DNA of 64,000 nt from Herbaspirillum sp. alder98 (GTDB lineage: Bacteria > Pseudomonadota > Gammaproteobacteria > Burkholderiales > Burkholderiaceae_D). A model generated the notes under the pieces. That model saw nothing but the letters and a program-made list of their open reading frames with translations. It was not told the DNA's origin and searched no databases. The stretch is taken from positions 186,001 to 250,000 of the forward strand of contig NZ_JAIUCY010000006.1 of assembly GCF_020179755.1 (NCBI RefSeq). Reading direction: 5' to 3'. Of this stretch, positions 49,612-58,224 are shown piece by piece; positions within the stretch are counted from its first letter, which is position 1, and every line of letters begins with the position of its first letter. A program made the translations under genes and the position numbers.

Positions 49612-50961
49612 ATGACCATACCCATTTCTTCCGCTGGCGGCATCGCCGCCGATTTTTCAACCACCGCCCCAGCCCAGGACGACCAGCGCGCGTCGGCTTC
49701 CACCGTGACATCGGCCTACACCGGCCGCTCGACCCCGGCCACCAAGCTGGACAAGAACAATGCGCTGGCCGATGCGCTGCGCGAGCGCGTCATGCCGCAA
49801 ACCCCGATCTACATCGCCAATCGCGACGACGCCAGCGGTGGCGGCCGCGATTGGGACCATAAGACAATCCAGGCGTTGAGCGGGCGCGAGACGGTCGCCG
49901 TGGCGTCGCCACGGCAGCGCGACCTGGAGATCGAACTGGCCAACCAATATGCAGACAGCAAGGGCATTCCGCGCAAGCAATTCGCATGGTTCAACACACG
50001 CAAGCTGCCATTCCCGGTCAACCAGCCCGGGGTCAATGAAAATGGTCGTTCCGGTGAAGGGCTGCTGGTGGTGCCCGGTGGCCCCACCAGCATGTCACGC
50101 GAGGTGCTGGGCCAACCCGGCGTGCCGGGGTCGGCGCACGGCGAACAAGGCGCCAGCTTGCGCTATCCGCCAAAGACAGGACGTGAAAATTCCACCCGCG
50201 AGCGTGCCAACCACCAGGCCAACCTGTTGCGCCAGGCACGCAATACCGGCCAGCCGACCCTGGGCATCTGCGGTGGCTCCTGGCATCTGGCAGCGGCCTT
50301 CGGTGGTAACACGGTGACCTCGCCCGAGTTCGAAGCACGGCACACCGCGGACATGCCCTCACTGATTCCGGTGGCACGACCGAACGCCGAGCCAGCCATG
50401 GGGGTCGCGCATGGCACCATCATGCAGCACCCGGTAACGGTCGAAGCCGGCTCCTTGCTGGCGGACGCGATGAAGTTGTCCGGCGAGGGACTCGACATCA
50501 ATGCCAATTCGGTGCATTGGGCCGAGGTTCTCAGCAAGCCGGGAAGTCATGGCGAAACTGTCGCCATTGCCGGAACAGATCCCATGTCGGCACTGCAAAC
50601 GGATGCGTTGCTGAAGGTGACGGCGCGCGTACGGTCCGACAATCCGGGCGAAGCAACGATCGAAGGCTTCGAAGCACGGCACGGGGCCCCGGTGGTCGGC
50701 GTGCAGCATCATCCCGAAGCGCTGGCTGGCATCCCCACGATGTTGCCCGGCACGGTGGCCAGCTCCACGTTCGACAATGCCAACTACCACCACGAGCGCG
50801 AGGCGGCAGAAGCCCTGTTCGACTACATGGCCGCAGCAGGCGACGCCTTTTCGGCCCGCCGCAACATGACCCGGGATTTCGAGGCCAAGGTGGCCGATGG
50901 CACGCTGTCCAATGGCGATGACAACCAGTTCCCCCGTCCTTCGCAATTGACCGGACGCTGA
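49612..50961 (+). CDS. Candidate type III effector with class I glutamine-amidotransferase / gamma-glutamyl-hydrolase-like domain
   Basis: A 449-aa protein. The N-terminus (MTIPISSAGGIAADFSTTAPA) is an effector-type signal: Ile3, Ser/Thr-rich, first acidic residue at 14. The rest follows the class I amidotransferase/peptidase C26 layout: SGEGLLVVPGGPTSMSREVL, then PTLGICGGSWHLAAAFGG with the nucleophile Cys220, and VVGVQHHPEAL with His367 and Glu369. The full Cys-His-Glu triad is therefore present. There is no synthetase domain, so it should hydrolyse a glutamine or gamma-glutamyl amide by itself. The ATG at 49612 (GAGTGA upstream) fits the hrp-box distance better than the longer upstream frame. 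Host gamma-glutamyl conjugates as substrate is inference. Confidence 0.82.
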   Translation: MTIPISSAGGIAADFSTTAPAQDDQRASASTVTSAYTGRSTPATKLDKNNALADALRERVMPQTPIYIANRDDASGGGRDWDHKTIQALSGRETVAVASPRQRDLEIELANQYADSKGIPRKQFAWFNTRKLPFPVNQPGVNENGRSGEGLLVVPGGPTSMSREVLGQPGVPGSAHGEQGASLRYPPKTGRENSTRERANHQANLLRQARNTGQPTLGICGGSWHLAAAFGGNTVTSPEFEARHTADMPSLIPVARPNAEPAMGVAHGTIMQHPVTVEAGSLLADAMKLSGEGLDINANSVHWAEVLSKPGSHGETVAIAGTDPMSALQTDALLKVTARVRSDNPGEATIEGFEARHGAPVVGVQHHPEALAGIPTMLPGTVASSTFDNANYHHEREAAEALFDYMAAAGDAFSARRNMTRDFEAKVADGTLSNGDDNQFPRPSQLTGR

Positions 50962-50969
50962 TACAGGCC

Positions 50970-50998
50970 GCACGCGCCAATGCATCACTGGCGCGTGC
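50970..50998 (+). other. Strong hairpin after the last effector gene
   Basis: GCACGCGCCA (50970-50979) pairs perfectly with TGGCGCGTGC (50989-50998) around a 9-base loop. It has no T-tract on either strand. It lies between convergent genes, so it may act as an imperfect bidirectional terminator. Confidence 0.55.
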
Positions 50999-51031
50999 GC
51001 TGTGGCAGCCAGGTTCAATCGCGACTGTGCC

Positions 51032-51964
51032 TCAGGTCCCCGGGAAGAATGTCTTGCCCAGGGACGCCGGCGCATTCCGGCGCAGCATCTGCGGATCGCG
51101 CGAAATCATGACCAGCACCACGACCGTCGCCAGATAAGGCAGGCAGGCCAGCAAGGATGAAGGGATAGCGAGCAAGCTGGTGCTTTGCAACTGGAACTGC
51201 AGCGCCATGAGGCATCCGAACAGCAATGCGCCCGCCAGCAGTCGCCACGGACGCCAGGCCGCAAACACCACCAGACCGAGCGCAATCCATCCCAGTCCCG
51301 CGGTCATCTGCTCCTGCCACAGACGCAGATAGACGACGGCATAATACCCCCCCGCCAATCCGGCCATCGCGCCACCGAACACCACGGCGGCGGCCCTGAC
51401 GCCGCGTACGGAATAGCCGAGTGAATGCGCCGAATCAGGCGACTCGCCCACCGCGCGCAATACCAGTCCGCTACGGCTGCGATAAATGAACCACCAGACC
51501 GCAGCCACCGCGATCCAGGACAGATAGACCAGGGGCGTGTGTCGGAACAGCGCCGCGCCCAGCAAGGGCAGATCAGCCAGAAAGGGAATCGGCCAGGGCG
51601 AAATCGTGTGCGCAATCGTGGCGCCCGTATAGTCGATCCCGCCATAGGCCGACAAGCCGACACCGAGCATGCTCAGCGCCAGACCGGCGGCCACCTGGTT
51701 GGCCAGCAACACCAGCACCAGCAACGCGTACACGCCGGCGATGATCGCCCCTGCCGCCGCCGCTGCCAGCAAACCGAGCCATTGGTTGCCGCTGACGACG
51801 GTCACCGCATAACCGCAGACGGCGCCGATGAGCATCATGCCTTCCACGCCCAGGTTGAGTACCCCGCTGCGCTCGGTAACCAGTTCGCCCAGGCCGGCCA
51901 GTATCAACGGCACCGCGATCACCAGCGTATTGGACAGCAATACGGTCAATTGCATGGCATCCAT
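51032..51964 (-). CDS. ABC transporter permease, BMP type (second importer, distal)
   Basis: A 310-aa permease of the same family as that at 26334. The hallmark TERSGVLNLGVEGMMLIGAVCGY is near residue 30, and the ATPase-contact loop reads RAVGESPDSAHSLGYSVRGVRAAAVVFGG. About nine hydrophobic segments span the rest. The ATG at 51964 overlaps the stop of the preceding permease (TGATG); the frame stays open upstream, but only as overlap. It is the last gene of this operon on the minus strand and is followed by the convergent effector gene, so no ATPase gene is present downstream. Confidence 0.93.
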   Translation of the reverse strand: MDAMQLTVLLSNTLVIAVPLILAGLGELVTERSGVLNLGVEGMMLIGAVCGYAVTVVSGNQWLGLLAAAAAGAIIAGVYALLVLVLLANQVAAGLALSMLGVGLSAYGGIDYTGATIAHTISPWPIPFLADLPLLGAALFRHTPLVYLSWIAVAAVWWFIYRSRSGLVLRAVGESPDSAHSLGYSVRGVRAAAVVFGGAMAGLAGGYYAVVYLRLWQEQMTAGLGWIALGLVVFAAWRPWRLLAGALLFGCLMALQFQLQSTSLLAIPSSLLACLPYLATVVVLVMISRDPQMLRRNAPASLGKTFFPGT

Positions 51965-53085
51965 CACTGCCCTCCCTGCATCGGTGAAAACATGGTGCGC
52001 CTGGTCAGTCGGAGGCGGTAATGCACCGCCAGGTCGCATCCCAGCAAGGCAAACAGCAGCATGCCCTGAAATACCGAACTGATGGACTTGGGCAGATGCA
52101 GCGCGGTCTGCGCCGATTCGCCGCCCAGATAGAGCAATGCCATCAGCAAGCTCGCCAGGACCACGCCGACCGGGTGCAGGCGTCCGACAAAAGCGACGAT
52201 GATCGCGGTGAAGCCATACCCCGGCGACCACGATGATTGCAACTGCCCAATCGTGCCGGCCACTTCACCGACGCCTGCCAGCCCTGCCAGCGCGCCACTG
52301 AGCATCAGCCCCAGCCAGACCGCGCCGCTCTCGGAGAAACCGGCATAGCGGGCTGCCAGCGGGGCCAGTCCGCCGACCTGCATCTTGAATCCTGAAAAGC
52401 TCTTTTGCTGGAACAGCCACATCGCCGCCACCAGCGGCGGCACCAGCAATACCGATGCATTGAGTCGCGTGCCCTGCCAGAACGTCCAATGCCAATCGTC
52501 GGCCAGCAGGGCGAACAGCGCATCGCTGTCGAACTGCCGGGTTAACGGAAAATTCATGCCCATCGGATCGCGCCAAGGGCCGCTGACCAGATAGATCAGG
52601 ATGTTGGAGGCGACATAGGTCAGCATCAGGCTGACCAATATCTCATTGGTATTGAAACACGTGCGCAATGTCGCCACCACGGCCGCCCACAGCATGCCAC
52701 CCAGGATCGCCGCGCCGATCATCAGCATCATCATCCAGGCCGGATTGCCCGGTTCGACATACAGCGCCACGCCGCTGGCGGCGATGCCGCCCATCAGCAT
52801 CTGTCCTTCGGCGCCGATGTTCCAGACATTGGCCTTGAAGCACGCCGACAAGCCCAGCGCAATGAGGCATATCGGCGTCGCTTTCAACATCAGTTCGGCC
52901 CAACCGTTGCGGTCGGCCAGCGGCTCGATGAAGAAGATCCGCATGGCCTCCCATGGCGGCTGGCCCTGGGCGGCGAACAGGCACCATCCGGCCGCCAAGG
53001 TCAACAAAGCGGCCAGCAGCGGCGATCCGTAGCGCATGCGCCTGGAAGGCACGGCCCGAGGCTCGAGGAAAATGAAAGGACGCAT
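51964..53085 (-). CDS. ABC transporter permease, BMP type (second importer, proximal)
   Basis: A 373-aa permease paired with the next gene. It shows KATPICLIALGLSACFKANVWNIGAEGQMLMGGIAASG (N-I-G-A-E-G-Q signature), CFNTNEILVSLMLTYVASNILIYL and YGFTAIIVAFVGRLHPVGVVLASLLMALLYLGG. These are the features of YufP/NupP-like subunits. The ATG at 53085 is selected; the open frame continues upstream across the amidase end. It starts 33 bp after the amidase stop. It differs clearly from the permease at 27280, so the two importers are old paralogues and not a recent duplication. Confidence 0.92.
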   Translation of the reverse strand: MRPFIFLEPRAVPSRRMRYGSPLLAALLTLAAGWCLFAAQGQPPWEAMRIFFIEPLADRNGWAELMLKATPICLIALGLSACFKANVWNIGAEGQMLMGGIAASGVALYVEPGNPAWMMMLMIGAAILGGMLWAAVVATLRTCFNTNEILVSLMLTYVASNILIYLVSGPWRDPMGMNFPLTRQFDSDALFALLADDWHWTFWQGTRLNASVLLVPPLVAAMWLFQQKSFSGFKMQVGGLAPLAARYAGFSESGAVWLGLMLSGALAGLAGVGEVAGTIGQLQSSWSPGYGFTAIIVAFVGRLHPVGVVLASLLMALLYLGGESAQTALHLPKSISSVFQGMLLFALLGCDLAVHYRLRLTRRTMFSPMQGGQ

Positions 53086-53117
53086 GTTTTTTCTGTCCGA
53101 TGCAGGCCGACGAGGTG

Positions 53118-54521
53118 TCAGGGCGCGCCGATGCCGGCCAGGACCGGCGTGGCGAACGGCTGGATTTGCTCGAAGGCCCTGGCCGCCTGCATGACCCGCA
53201 GATCGGCATGGCGCGGGCCGACAATCTGCAGGGCCACCGGCAGCCCCTCGACAAAGCCGCATGGGACCGCGGCCGCTGGCTGCTGCGTGAGATTGAACAT
53301 GTACGTAAATGGGCTCCAGTCGAGCCACTCCCGCATGCCGCTCTGCGCAGGAACATCCTGGCCGCACTCGAAGGCCGTCACCGCCAGTTGCGGCGTGATC
53401 AGCAGATCAAATTGTTCGTGGAACAGGTTCATTGCGCGCCCCAGCTCTTCACGCGCGGCGAAGGCCCGGATAAGCGCTTGCGCGGTATGCGAAAAACCGC
53501 GCATGCCGTTGCGCACCAGACCCGGATCCAGGCGCGCTTTCTGGTCCTCGGTAAAGTTTTCCAGTCCAGCCGCCAGGCTCGACTCATAGATCACCTCGAA
53601 GGCCGGACGTGGATCGGGAAAATCGTCGTCGACTTCCGTCAGGATCGCGCCCTGGTCGGCAAATACCCGCACCGCCTGGTCGACCACCCGCGTCACCGCC
53701 TCATTGGCATGCGCGCCGGCCAGGCTGCGGCTATAGCCGATGCGCAGTCCCTTCACACCGGCATCGAGCTGGCTCACATAGCGTGGCTGCGGATCGCCCG
53801 TGGCCAGCCATTCACGCGGGTCGTAGCGGGTGATGGCATCCAGCATCAAGGCCGCCTCCAGCACGGTCCGGGTAATCGGCCCGGTGTGGGAACAATTGAT
53901 CAGTTGCCCCTGCGGATAGGCCGGCACCACGCCATAGGTCGGCTTGAAACCGAACACGCCGCAAAACGCCGCCGGAATGCGGATGGAGCCGGCGCCGTCT
54001 GATCCGACATTCAGGATCGACAGCCGCGCCGCCGCCGCGATGGCCGCGCCGCCGCTACTGCCGCCGCAGTTCATCCTGGGATTCCACGGATTGCGGCTCT
54101 CGCCCTTGAGGGTGCTGCGCGTGACTCCATTCCATGAAAATTCGCACAGATTCGTCTTCCCCAGAAATACCGCACCACCCTCGCGCAGGCGTTGCGCGGC
54201 CGGCGCGTCTTCGGTCGCGATCTTCGCCGGGTCAGTGGTCAGGGATCCGCTTCTGGTGGCGAATCCCTGCAGCGGCCACTGGTCCTTGAGCGACGCGGGA
54301 AGACCATCGAAGGGGCTCAGCGGCTGGCCCTTCTGCCAGCGTTGTTCGGACGCGGCGGCGGCTTGCATCGCGCCTTGCGCATCGACTTCGCTGAAAGCGT
54401 TCAACAGCGGATCGACCTGCGCGATTCGTGACAGGAAGCCACCGATCACCTCGACCGGTGAAATAGTGCGATTGCGGTATCCGGCCAGCAGGTCGGTAAC
54501 GGAGGTTTCAACGAGTTCCAT
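53118..54521 (-). CDS. Amidase-signature family hydrolase
   Basis: A 467-aa amidase with the Ser-cisSer-Lys triad readable: Lys79 (GLPASLKDQW), Ser155 (NCGGSSGGAA) and nucleophile Ser179 (SDGAGSIRIPAAFCG). It hydrolyses a carbon-nitrogen amide bond; the substrate is unknown, and AtzF-, indoleacetamide- or mandelamide-type functions cannot be told apart here. There is no signal peptide, so it is cytoplasmic. It sits between the binding protein and the two permeases of the second importer, which suggests the imported compound is an amide that this enzyme opens. Confidence 0.92.
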   Translation of the reverse strand: MELVETSVTDLLAGYRNRTISPVEVIGGFLSRIAQVDPLLNAFSEVDAQGAMQAAAASEQRWQKGQPLSPFDGLPASLKDQWPLQGFATRSGSLTTDPAKIATEDAPAAQRLREGGAVFLGKTNLCEFSWNGVTRSTLKGESRNPWNPRMNCGGSSGGAAIAAAARLSILNVGSDGAGSIRIPAAFCGVFGFKPTYGVVPAYPQGQLINCSHTGPITRTVLEAALMLDAITRYDPREWLATGDPQPRYVSQLDAGVKGLRIGYSRSLAGAHANEAVTRVVDQAVRVFADQGAILTEVDDDFPDPRPAFEVIYESSLAAGLENFTEDQKARLDPGLVRNGMRGFSHTAQALIRAFAAREELGRAMNLFHEQFDLLITPQLAVTAFECGQDVPAQSGMREWLDWSPFTYMFNLTQQPAAAVPCGFVEGLPVALQIVGPRHADLRVMQAARAFEQIQPFATPVLAGIGAP

Positions 54522-54596
54522 GCTTTGGGCTCCAATCGGGATAGCGACCGACCGCTGGCGTTTGCCAGGGTGCGGCCGGCGGGGCGGCCAATGGCC

Positions 54597-55703
54597 TTAT
54601 TTGGGCAGGCTTCCCTGCACGCCTTCGACGAACCAGTTCATGGGCACCAGGTCGCTATCCTTGAGCACCACACCGGCGGCCACCTTGGTGGCGCCTGACT
54701 GGTCCTTGATCGGGCCGGTGAACGGCGACCAGCCGTCGACGATCTTCTGGCGCTGTTGCTCGAAACTCTTGGTCGTCCCCGCAGGCAAGGCTTCGCCATT
54801 GACCTTCTCGATGGCGATCGCCTTTTCCGGCAGCCCCCACCAGACGTGCTCGCTCTTCCAGGTGCCGTCCATCACCTGCTGCACCGCCGCGTTGTAGTAC
54901 ACGCCCCACTTGATGACCACCGACGCCAGGTGGGCCTTGGGCGCGAATTTCTGCATATCGGAATCCCATCCGAAACCGAACACGCCCTTTTCCTGCGCAG
55001 TCTGCAATACGGTGGTCGAGTCGGTGTTTTGCAGCAGCACGTCGGCGCCCTGGCCGATCAGCGTTTCGGCAGCCTGCTTTTCTTTTCCGGGGTTGTACCA
55101 GCTGTTGATCCAGACCACCTTGGTCTGCACCTTCGGATTGACCGAGCGGGCACCAAGCGTGTAGGCATTGATGTTACGAACCACTTCCGGGATCGGGATC
55201 GAGGCCACGAAACCCAAGGTATTGGTCTTGGTCTTGGCGCCGGCCAATACGCCGGCCAGATACGCCCCCTGGTACATGCGAACATCGAATGCGCCATAAT
55301 TCTTGGCCAGCTTGTAACCGCTTTGCAGGAACACCGTGTCCGGGAAACTGCGCGCAACCTTCAAGCCGAAGTCCTGGAAACCGAAACTGGTGCCGATGAT
55401 GATCTTGTTACCCTTGTTGGCCAGGTCACGGATCACCCGTTCTGCATCCGCCGATTCAGGCACGTTCTCTACCCGGGTGATCTTTACCTTGTCACCGAAT
55501 TTTGCCTGGACGTCGCCAGCGCCGACGTCGTGCGCATAGGTCCAGCCGGCGTCACCCGGATTACCCAGGTACACGAACGCGATCGGCAGTGGCGAAGGCA
55601 GCGCCGGCGCTGCCCCGGCCACCCCGCTGGCGAGCGTGGCAGCGGCGACGACGATGGCAATGGCGGCGCGGCTGATGACTGGTAACGTCCTGTTGGCTTT
55701 CAT
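54597..55703 (-). CDS. BMP-family substrate-binding protein (second importer)
   Basis: A 368-aa exported protein with signal peptide (ATLASGVAGAAPA) and BMP-family features: IAFVYLGNPGDAGWTYAHDVG, GTSFGFQDFGLKVARSFPDTVFLQSGYK, YQGAYLAGVLAGAKTKTNTLGFVASIPIPEVVRNINAYTLGA. This subgroup contains many binding proteins of unknown ligand and differs from PnrA-type nucleoside binders. AGGGGAAA precedes the ATG. It heads the operon binding protein-amidase-permease-permease, and an array of operator-like repeats lies directly upstream. Confidence 0.93.
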   Translation of the reverse strand: MKANRTLPVISRAAIAIVVAAATLASGVAGAAPALPSPLPIAFVYLGNPGDAGWTYAHDVGAGDVQAKFGDKVKITRVENVPESADAERVIRDLANKGNKIIIGTSFGFQDFGLKVARSFPDTVFLQSGYKLAKNYGAFDVRMYQGAYLAGVLAGAKTKTNTLGFVASIPIPEVVRNINAYTLGARSVNPKVQTKVVWINSWYNPGKEKQAAETLIGQGADVLLQNTDSTTVLQTAQEKGVFGFGWDSDMQKFAPKAHLASVVIKWGVYYNAAVQQVMDGTWKSEHVWWGLPEKAIAIEKVNGEALPAGTTKSFEQQRQKIVDGWSPFTGPIKDQSGATKVAAGVVLKDSDLVPMNWFVEGVQGSLPK

Positions 55704-56047
55704 TGGTTTCCCCTTGCTGGTTGGTCAGGATAAAAATGGGCGACCGGAGCGCGGCGCATCTGGCACGCCAATCACCAAAATCTGGCATACCAGAATAGCT
55801 AAGCAAGTGGTATGCCAGATTTTATAATCAGGGATACCAGATTGCAGTAGAATGGGGCCAGCCCGCGCCGTAGCGGCTCCTGGACGTACAAGGTCGCTGG
55901 CCGAGCGGGCTGGCGGGAAAGCCTGCGCGGGGGTATCGGGGGATCGATGCATCAATGCGACGTATGTCGTGCACCAAACAGGCCAGTTCGCCGCAGACGT
56001 GCGCCAAATGAAAGCAGCGCCCCTCATCTCAACATCAAGCCAATGAA
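55704..56047. promoter_or_regulatory. Divergent promoter region with FCD-GntR operators
   Basis: The 344-bp gap holds ATCTGGCATACCA (55780-55792) and its perfect inverted partner TGGTATGCCAGAT (55808-55820), a 13-bp inverted repeat spaced by 15 bp. Two degenerate copies flank it: ATCTGGCACGCCA at 55758-55770 and an ATACCAGAT half-site near 55834-55842. GntR/FCD regulators bind TGGTATNCCA-like sites, so the adjacent regulator is the natural candidate. Nothing else gene-like is seen in 55850-56047. Confidence 0.78.
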
Positions 56048-56710
56048 ATGAAAGCCCTGGAAATAAGAGATCGTGTCTTTGCCGCCATCGAAGACAAGAA
56101 ACTGCCGCCCGGCGCCAAGATCAATGAACGCGAACTGGCCGAAGCCTTCGGCGTGAGCCGGACCATCGTGCGTCAGGCCCTGGCGCGTCTGCAAGAAGAC
56201 GGGCTGGTCGAGATTTCGCCCAAGCGCGCCACGGTGGTGGCCAAGCCCAGCATCGAACAGGCCCACGAGCTGTTCGACGCCATTGCCATGATCGAAGGCG
56301 CTGCGATCGAGAAGCTTGCCACCGACATGAGCGCGCCGCAGCGGGCGCAACTCAGGCAACACGTAGACAATGAACACAAGGCGTTCGAGAACGGCGACTT
56401 CGATACCGCCAATGCGCTGGCGCGCGACTTTCACGGCCTGTTTGTGGGCTTCACCAACAACACGCTGATCATCAAGGCGCACAGCCAGCTGCTGCGCCAA
56501 CAGGCGCTGATCACGGCACTGTTCAAGACCGACTTCGACTACAACTGCCTGCAGGGCGATCACATGGCGGTGGTGGATTTCTTGTCCGAGGGCGACATTG
56601 CGGCGGCCAAGAGCAAACTCGCCGCCCATTACAAACTGGTGATCAAAGGCTATCAGTTCAAGAATGGCGAGCCGGACACCGTCGACCTCCAGGCCATCTT
56701 CGGGCGGTAA
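56048..56710 (+). CDS. GntR-family regulator with FCD domain
   Basis: A 220-aa FadR-subfamily regulator. The winged helix lies at residues 4-70 (EIRDRVFAAIEDKKLPPGAKINERELAEAFGVSRTIVRQALARLQEDGLVEISPKRATVV). The all-helical FCD domain follows (AHELFDAIAMIEGAAIEKLATD...NALARDFHGLFVGFTNNTLI...DHMAVVDFLSEGDIAAAKSKLAAHY), with Asp and His residues that usually bind a metal and a carboxylate ligand. It is divergent from the BMP binding-protein gene and likely represses that operon until its small-acid inducer appears. Confidence 0.92.
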   Translation: MKALEIRDRVFAAIEDKKLPPGAKINERELAEAFGVSRTIVRQALARLQEDGLVEISPKRATVVAKPSIEQAHELFDAIAMIEGAAIEKLATDMSAPQRAQLRQHVDNEHKAFENGDFDTANALARDFHGLFVGFTNNTLIIKAHSQLLRQQALITALFKTDFDYNCLQGDHMAVVDFLSEGDIAAAKSKLAAHYKLVIKGYQFKNGEPDTVDLQAIFGR

Positions 56711-56791
56711 GCACGACAGCGCCAACGGCGCCAGCACAAGCACCGGAGTGCCCGGCTCGCTGAACGCCACCGGCCGTGCAAGAAGATGGCG

Positions 56792-58033
56792 TCAGTGCTT
56801 GACCGCGGGCTTCCAGGTCAGCGCAATGAGCAGCGCACAGACGCCGGCGGCGATCAGGAACACGAACGCCGGTACGAACGAGCCCTTGGACGAGCTGACC
56901 AGGAAACCGATGGCGACCGGACCGATGCCGGCTGCCACCTGGCCACCGAAGTTGATGATGCCCGATGCGGTGCCCACCGCTTCATCCGGCAGATGCTTGA
57001 GCGGCACGGCGAAGACGGTACCGTAGATCGCGGTATAACCGACCAGGCTCAGGGTCCAGAACACCATCAGCACCGGCAGCGACGTGGCAAATGCCATCAA
57101 CCCCAGAAACACGATCACCATCGCCGCGCCAATCGACATGAACAAGCGGTCGTGACCATCGCCGACCTTGTCGAGCAGCCAGCCGACGCCATTGAGCGAG
57201 GCAAACGCCACCAGGTACGGCACCGACGAAGCCAGGCCGGCATGCAGGATATCGATATCGCGGGTCTTGACCAGGAAGGTCGGCATCCACGAGATCAGGC
57301 CGATATAGACGATATTGCTGAAGAAGAAGATGAACATCGTCTTGCGCATCACCGGATTGCCCATCAACTGGCCGAACAGGCCCTTGGGACGCGCGCCCTG
57401 GGTGCGCACCGGCGACGGCTTGACGGCGAACCACAGCACCACCGCCACCACCACGCCGATCAGGCCGAAGATATGGTAGGCAAAGCGCCAGCCGTGGGCT
57501 TGCATCAATGCAGCAATGGCGCCGGTGCCGACGGCGCTGCCGATGAAGGTGGCGCCGATGATGAGCGACTTGGCGCGCGCCCGTTCCTGACGCGGAAAGG
57601 CCTCGGCGATGGTCACCGTGCTGGCCGGCGCGAAACCGCCCTCGCCCAGTCCGAACAGCAAGCGGATCGCGACCAGCGCGATGAACGATTCGGCCATGCC
57701 GGTCAGGCTGGTGAAGACCGACCAGCAGGCCACACAGAACACCAGCACCGCGCGCGAACCGAAACGGTCGGCCATCCATCCGGCCAGCAACTGCATGAAG
57801 GCGTAGCTGATGTAGAACGATCCCAGCACCATGCCGGCGGCGCCCGCATCGAGTCCGAATTCCTTGGTGATGGGGATGATCGATACGCTCATGGCCATGC
57901 GGTCGGCATTGGCCAGGATCCACGAAAACAGCAGCGTGACCAGCACGAATATCTTCTGCCTGCGTCCATAGCGGGACGCGGCTGCCGGCGGTGCGCCGGT
58001 CAAGGTGTTATTGCGATCGGTAAGTTGTGTCAT
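56792..58033 (-). CDS. MFS transporter, anion:cation symporter (ACS)-like
   Basis: A 413-aa major facilitator with 12 predicted helices. The N-terminal half has WILANADRMAMSVSIIPITKEFGLD and GWMADRFGSRAVLVF (the loop 2-3 GxxxDRxGxR motif); helix 5 has RLLFGLGEGGFAPASTVTIAEAFPRQERARAKSL, typical of the ACS family that imports hexonates, hydroxy acids and similar organic anions. AGGATTGAT precedes the ATG at 58033; a longer upstream frame is not favoured. It is the third gene after the ArgE-like and PrpD-like genes, so it probably imports their substrate. Confidence 0.92.
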   Translation of the reverse strand: MTQLTDRNNTLTGAPPAAASRYGRRQKIFVLVTLLFSWILANADRMAMSVSIIPITKEFGLDAGAAGMVLGSFYISYAFMQLLAGWMADRFGSRAVLVFCVACWSVFTSLTGMAESFIALVAIRLLFGLGEGGFAPASTVTIAEAFPRQERARAKSLIIGATFIGSAVGTGAIAALMQAHGWRFAYHIFGLIGVVVAVVLWFAVKPSPVRTQGARPKGLFGQLMGNPVMRKTMFIFFFSNIVYIGLISWMPTFLVKTRDIDILHAGLASSVPYLVAFASLNGVGWLLDKVGDGHDRLFMSIGAAMVIVFLGLMAFATSLPVLMVFWTLSLVGYTAIYGTVFAVPLKHLPDEAVGTASGIINFGGQVAAGIGPVAIGFLVSSSKGSFVPAFVFLIAAGVCALLIALTWKPAVKH

Positions 58034-58145
58034 ATCAATCCTAAGGGGGTGGCGCACGGCATAAGCCGGTCGGCAATGTGCTCCATTGGAGCGTCCCGTG
58101 GCAGCAGGCCAGCGCATTATTGCAATCCAGCAAGAAATGCGCCAT

Positions 58146-58178
58146 CCCTGCCGTAGCGCGCCGGCAGGGTGGTTTTTT
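58146..58178. other. GC-rich hairpin in the PrpD-MFS gap
   Basis: CCCTGCCG (58146-58153) pairs with CGGCAGGG (58162-58169), followed on the plus strand by TGGTTTTTT. No plus-strand gene ends here, so it is not a terminator for a known gene. On the minus strand it lies in the leader of the MFS gene and may pause or stabilise the transcript. Confidence 0.4.
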
Positions 58179-58224
58179 CGAATTGTCGCTGCGCCGGGAC
58201 GCCTGCGTTTTTTATTATGGAATG

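Noticed and set aside
58146..58178. Rho-independent terminator on the plus strand
   Set aside because: No plus-strand gene ends nearby (the GntR gene ends 1.4 kb before), so it is listed only as a hairpin.
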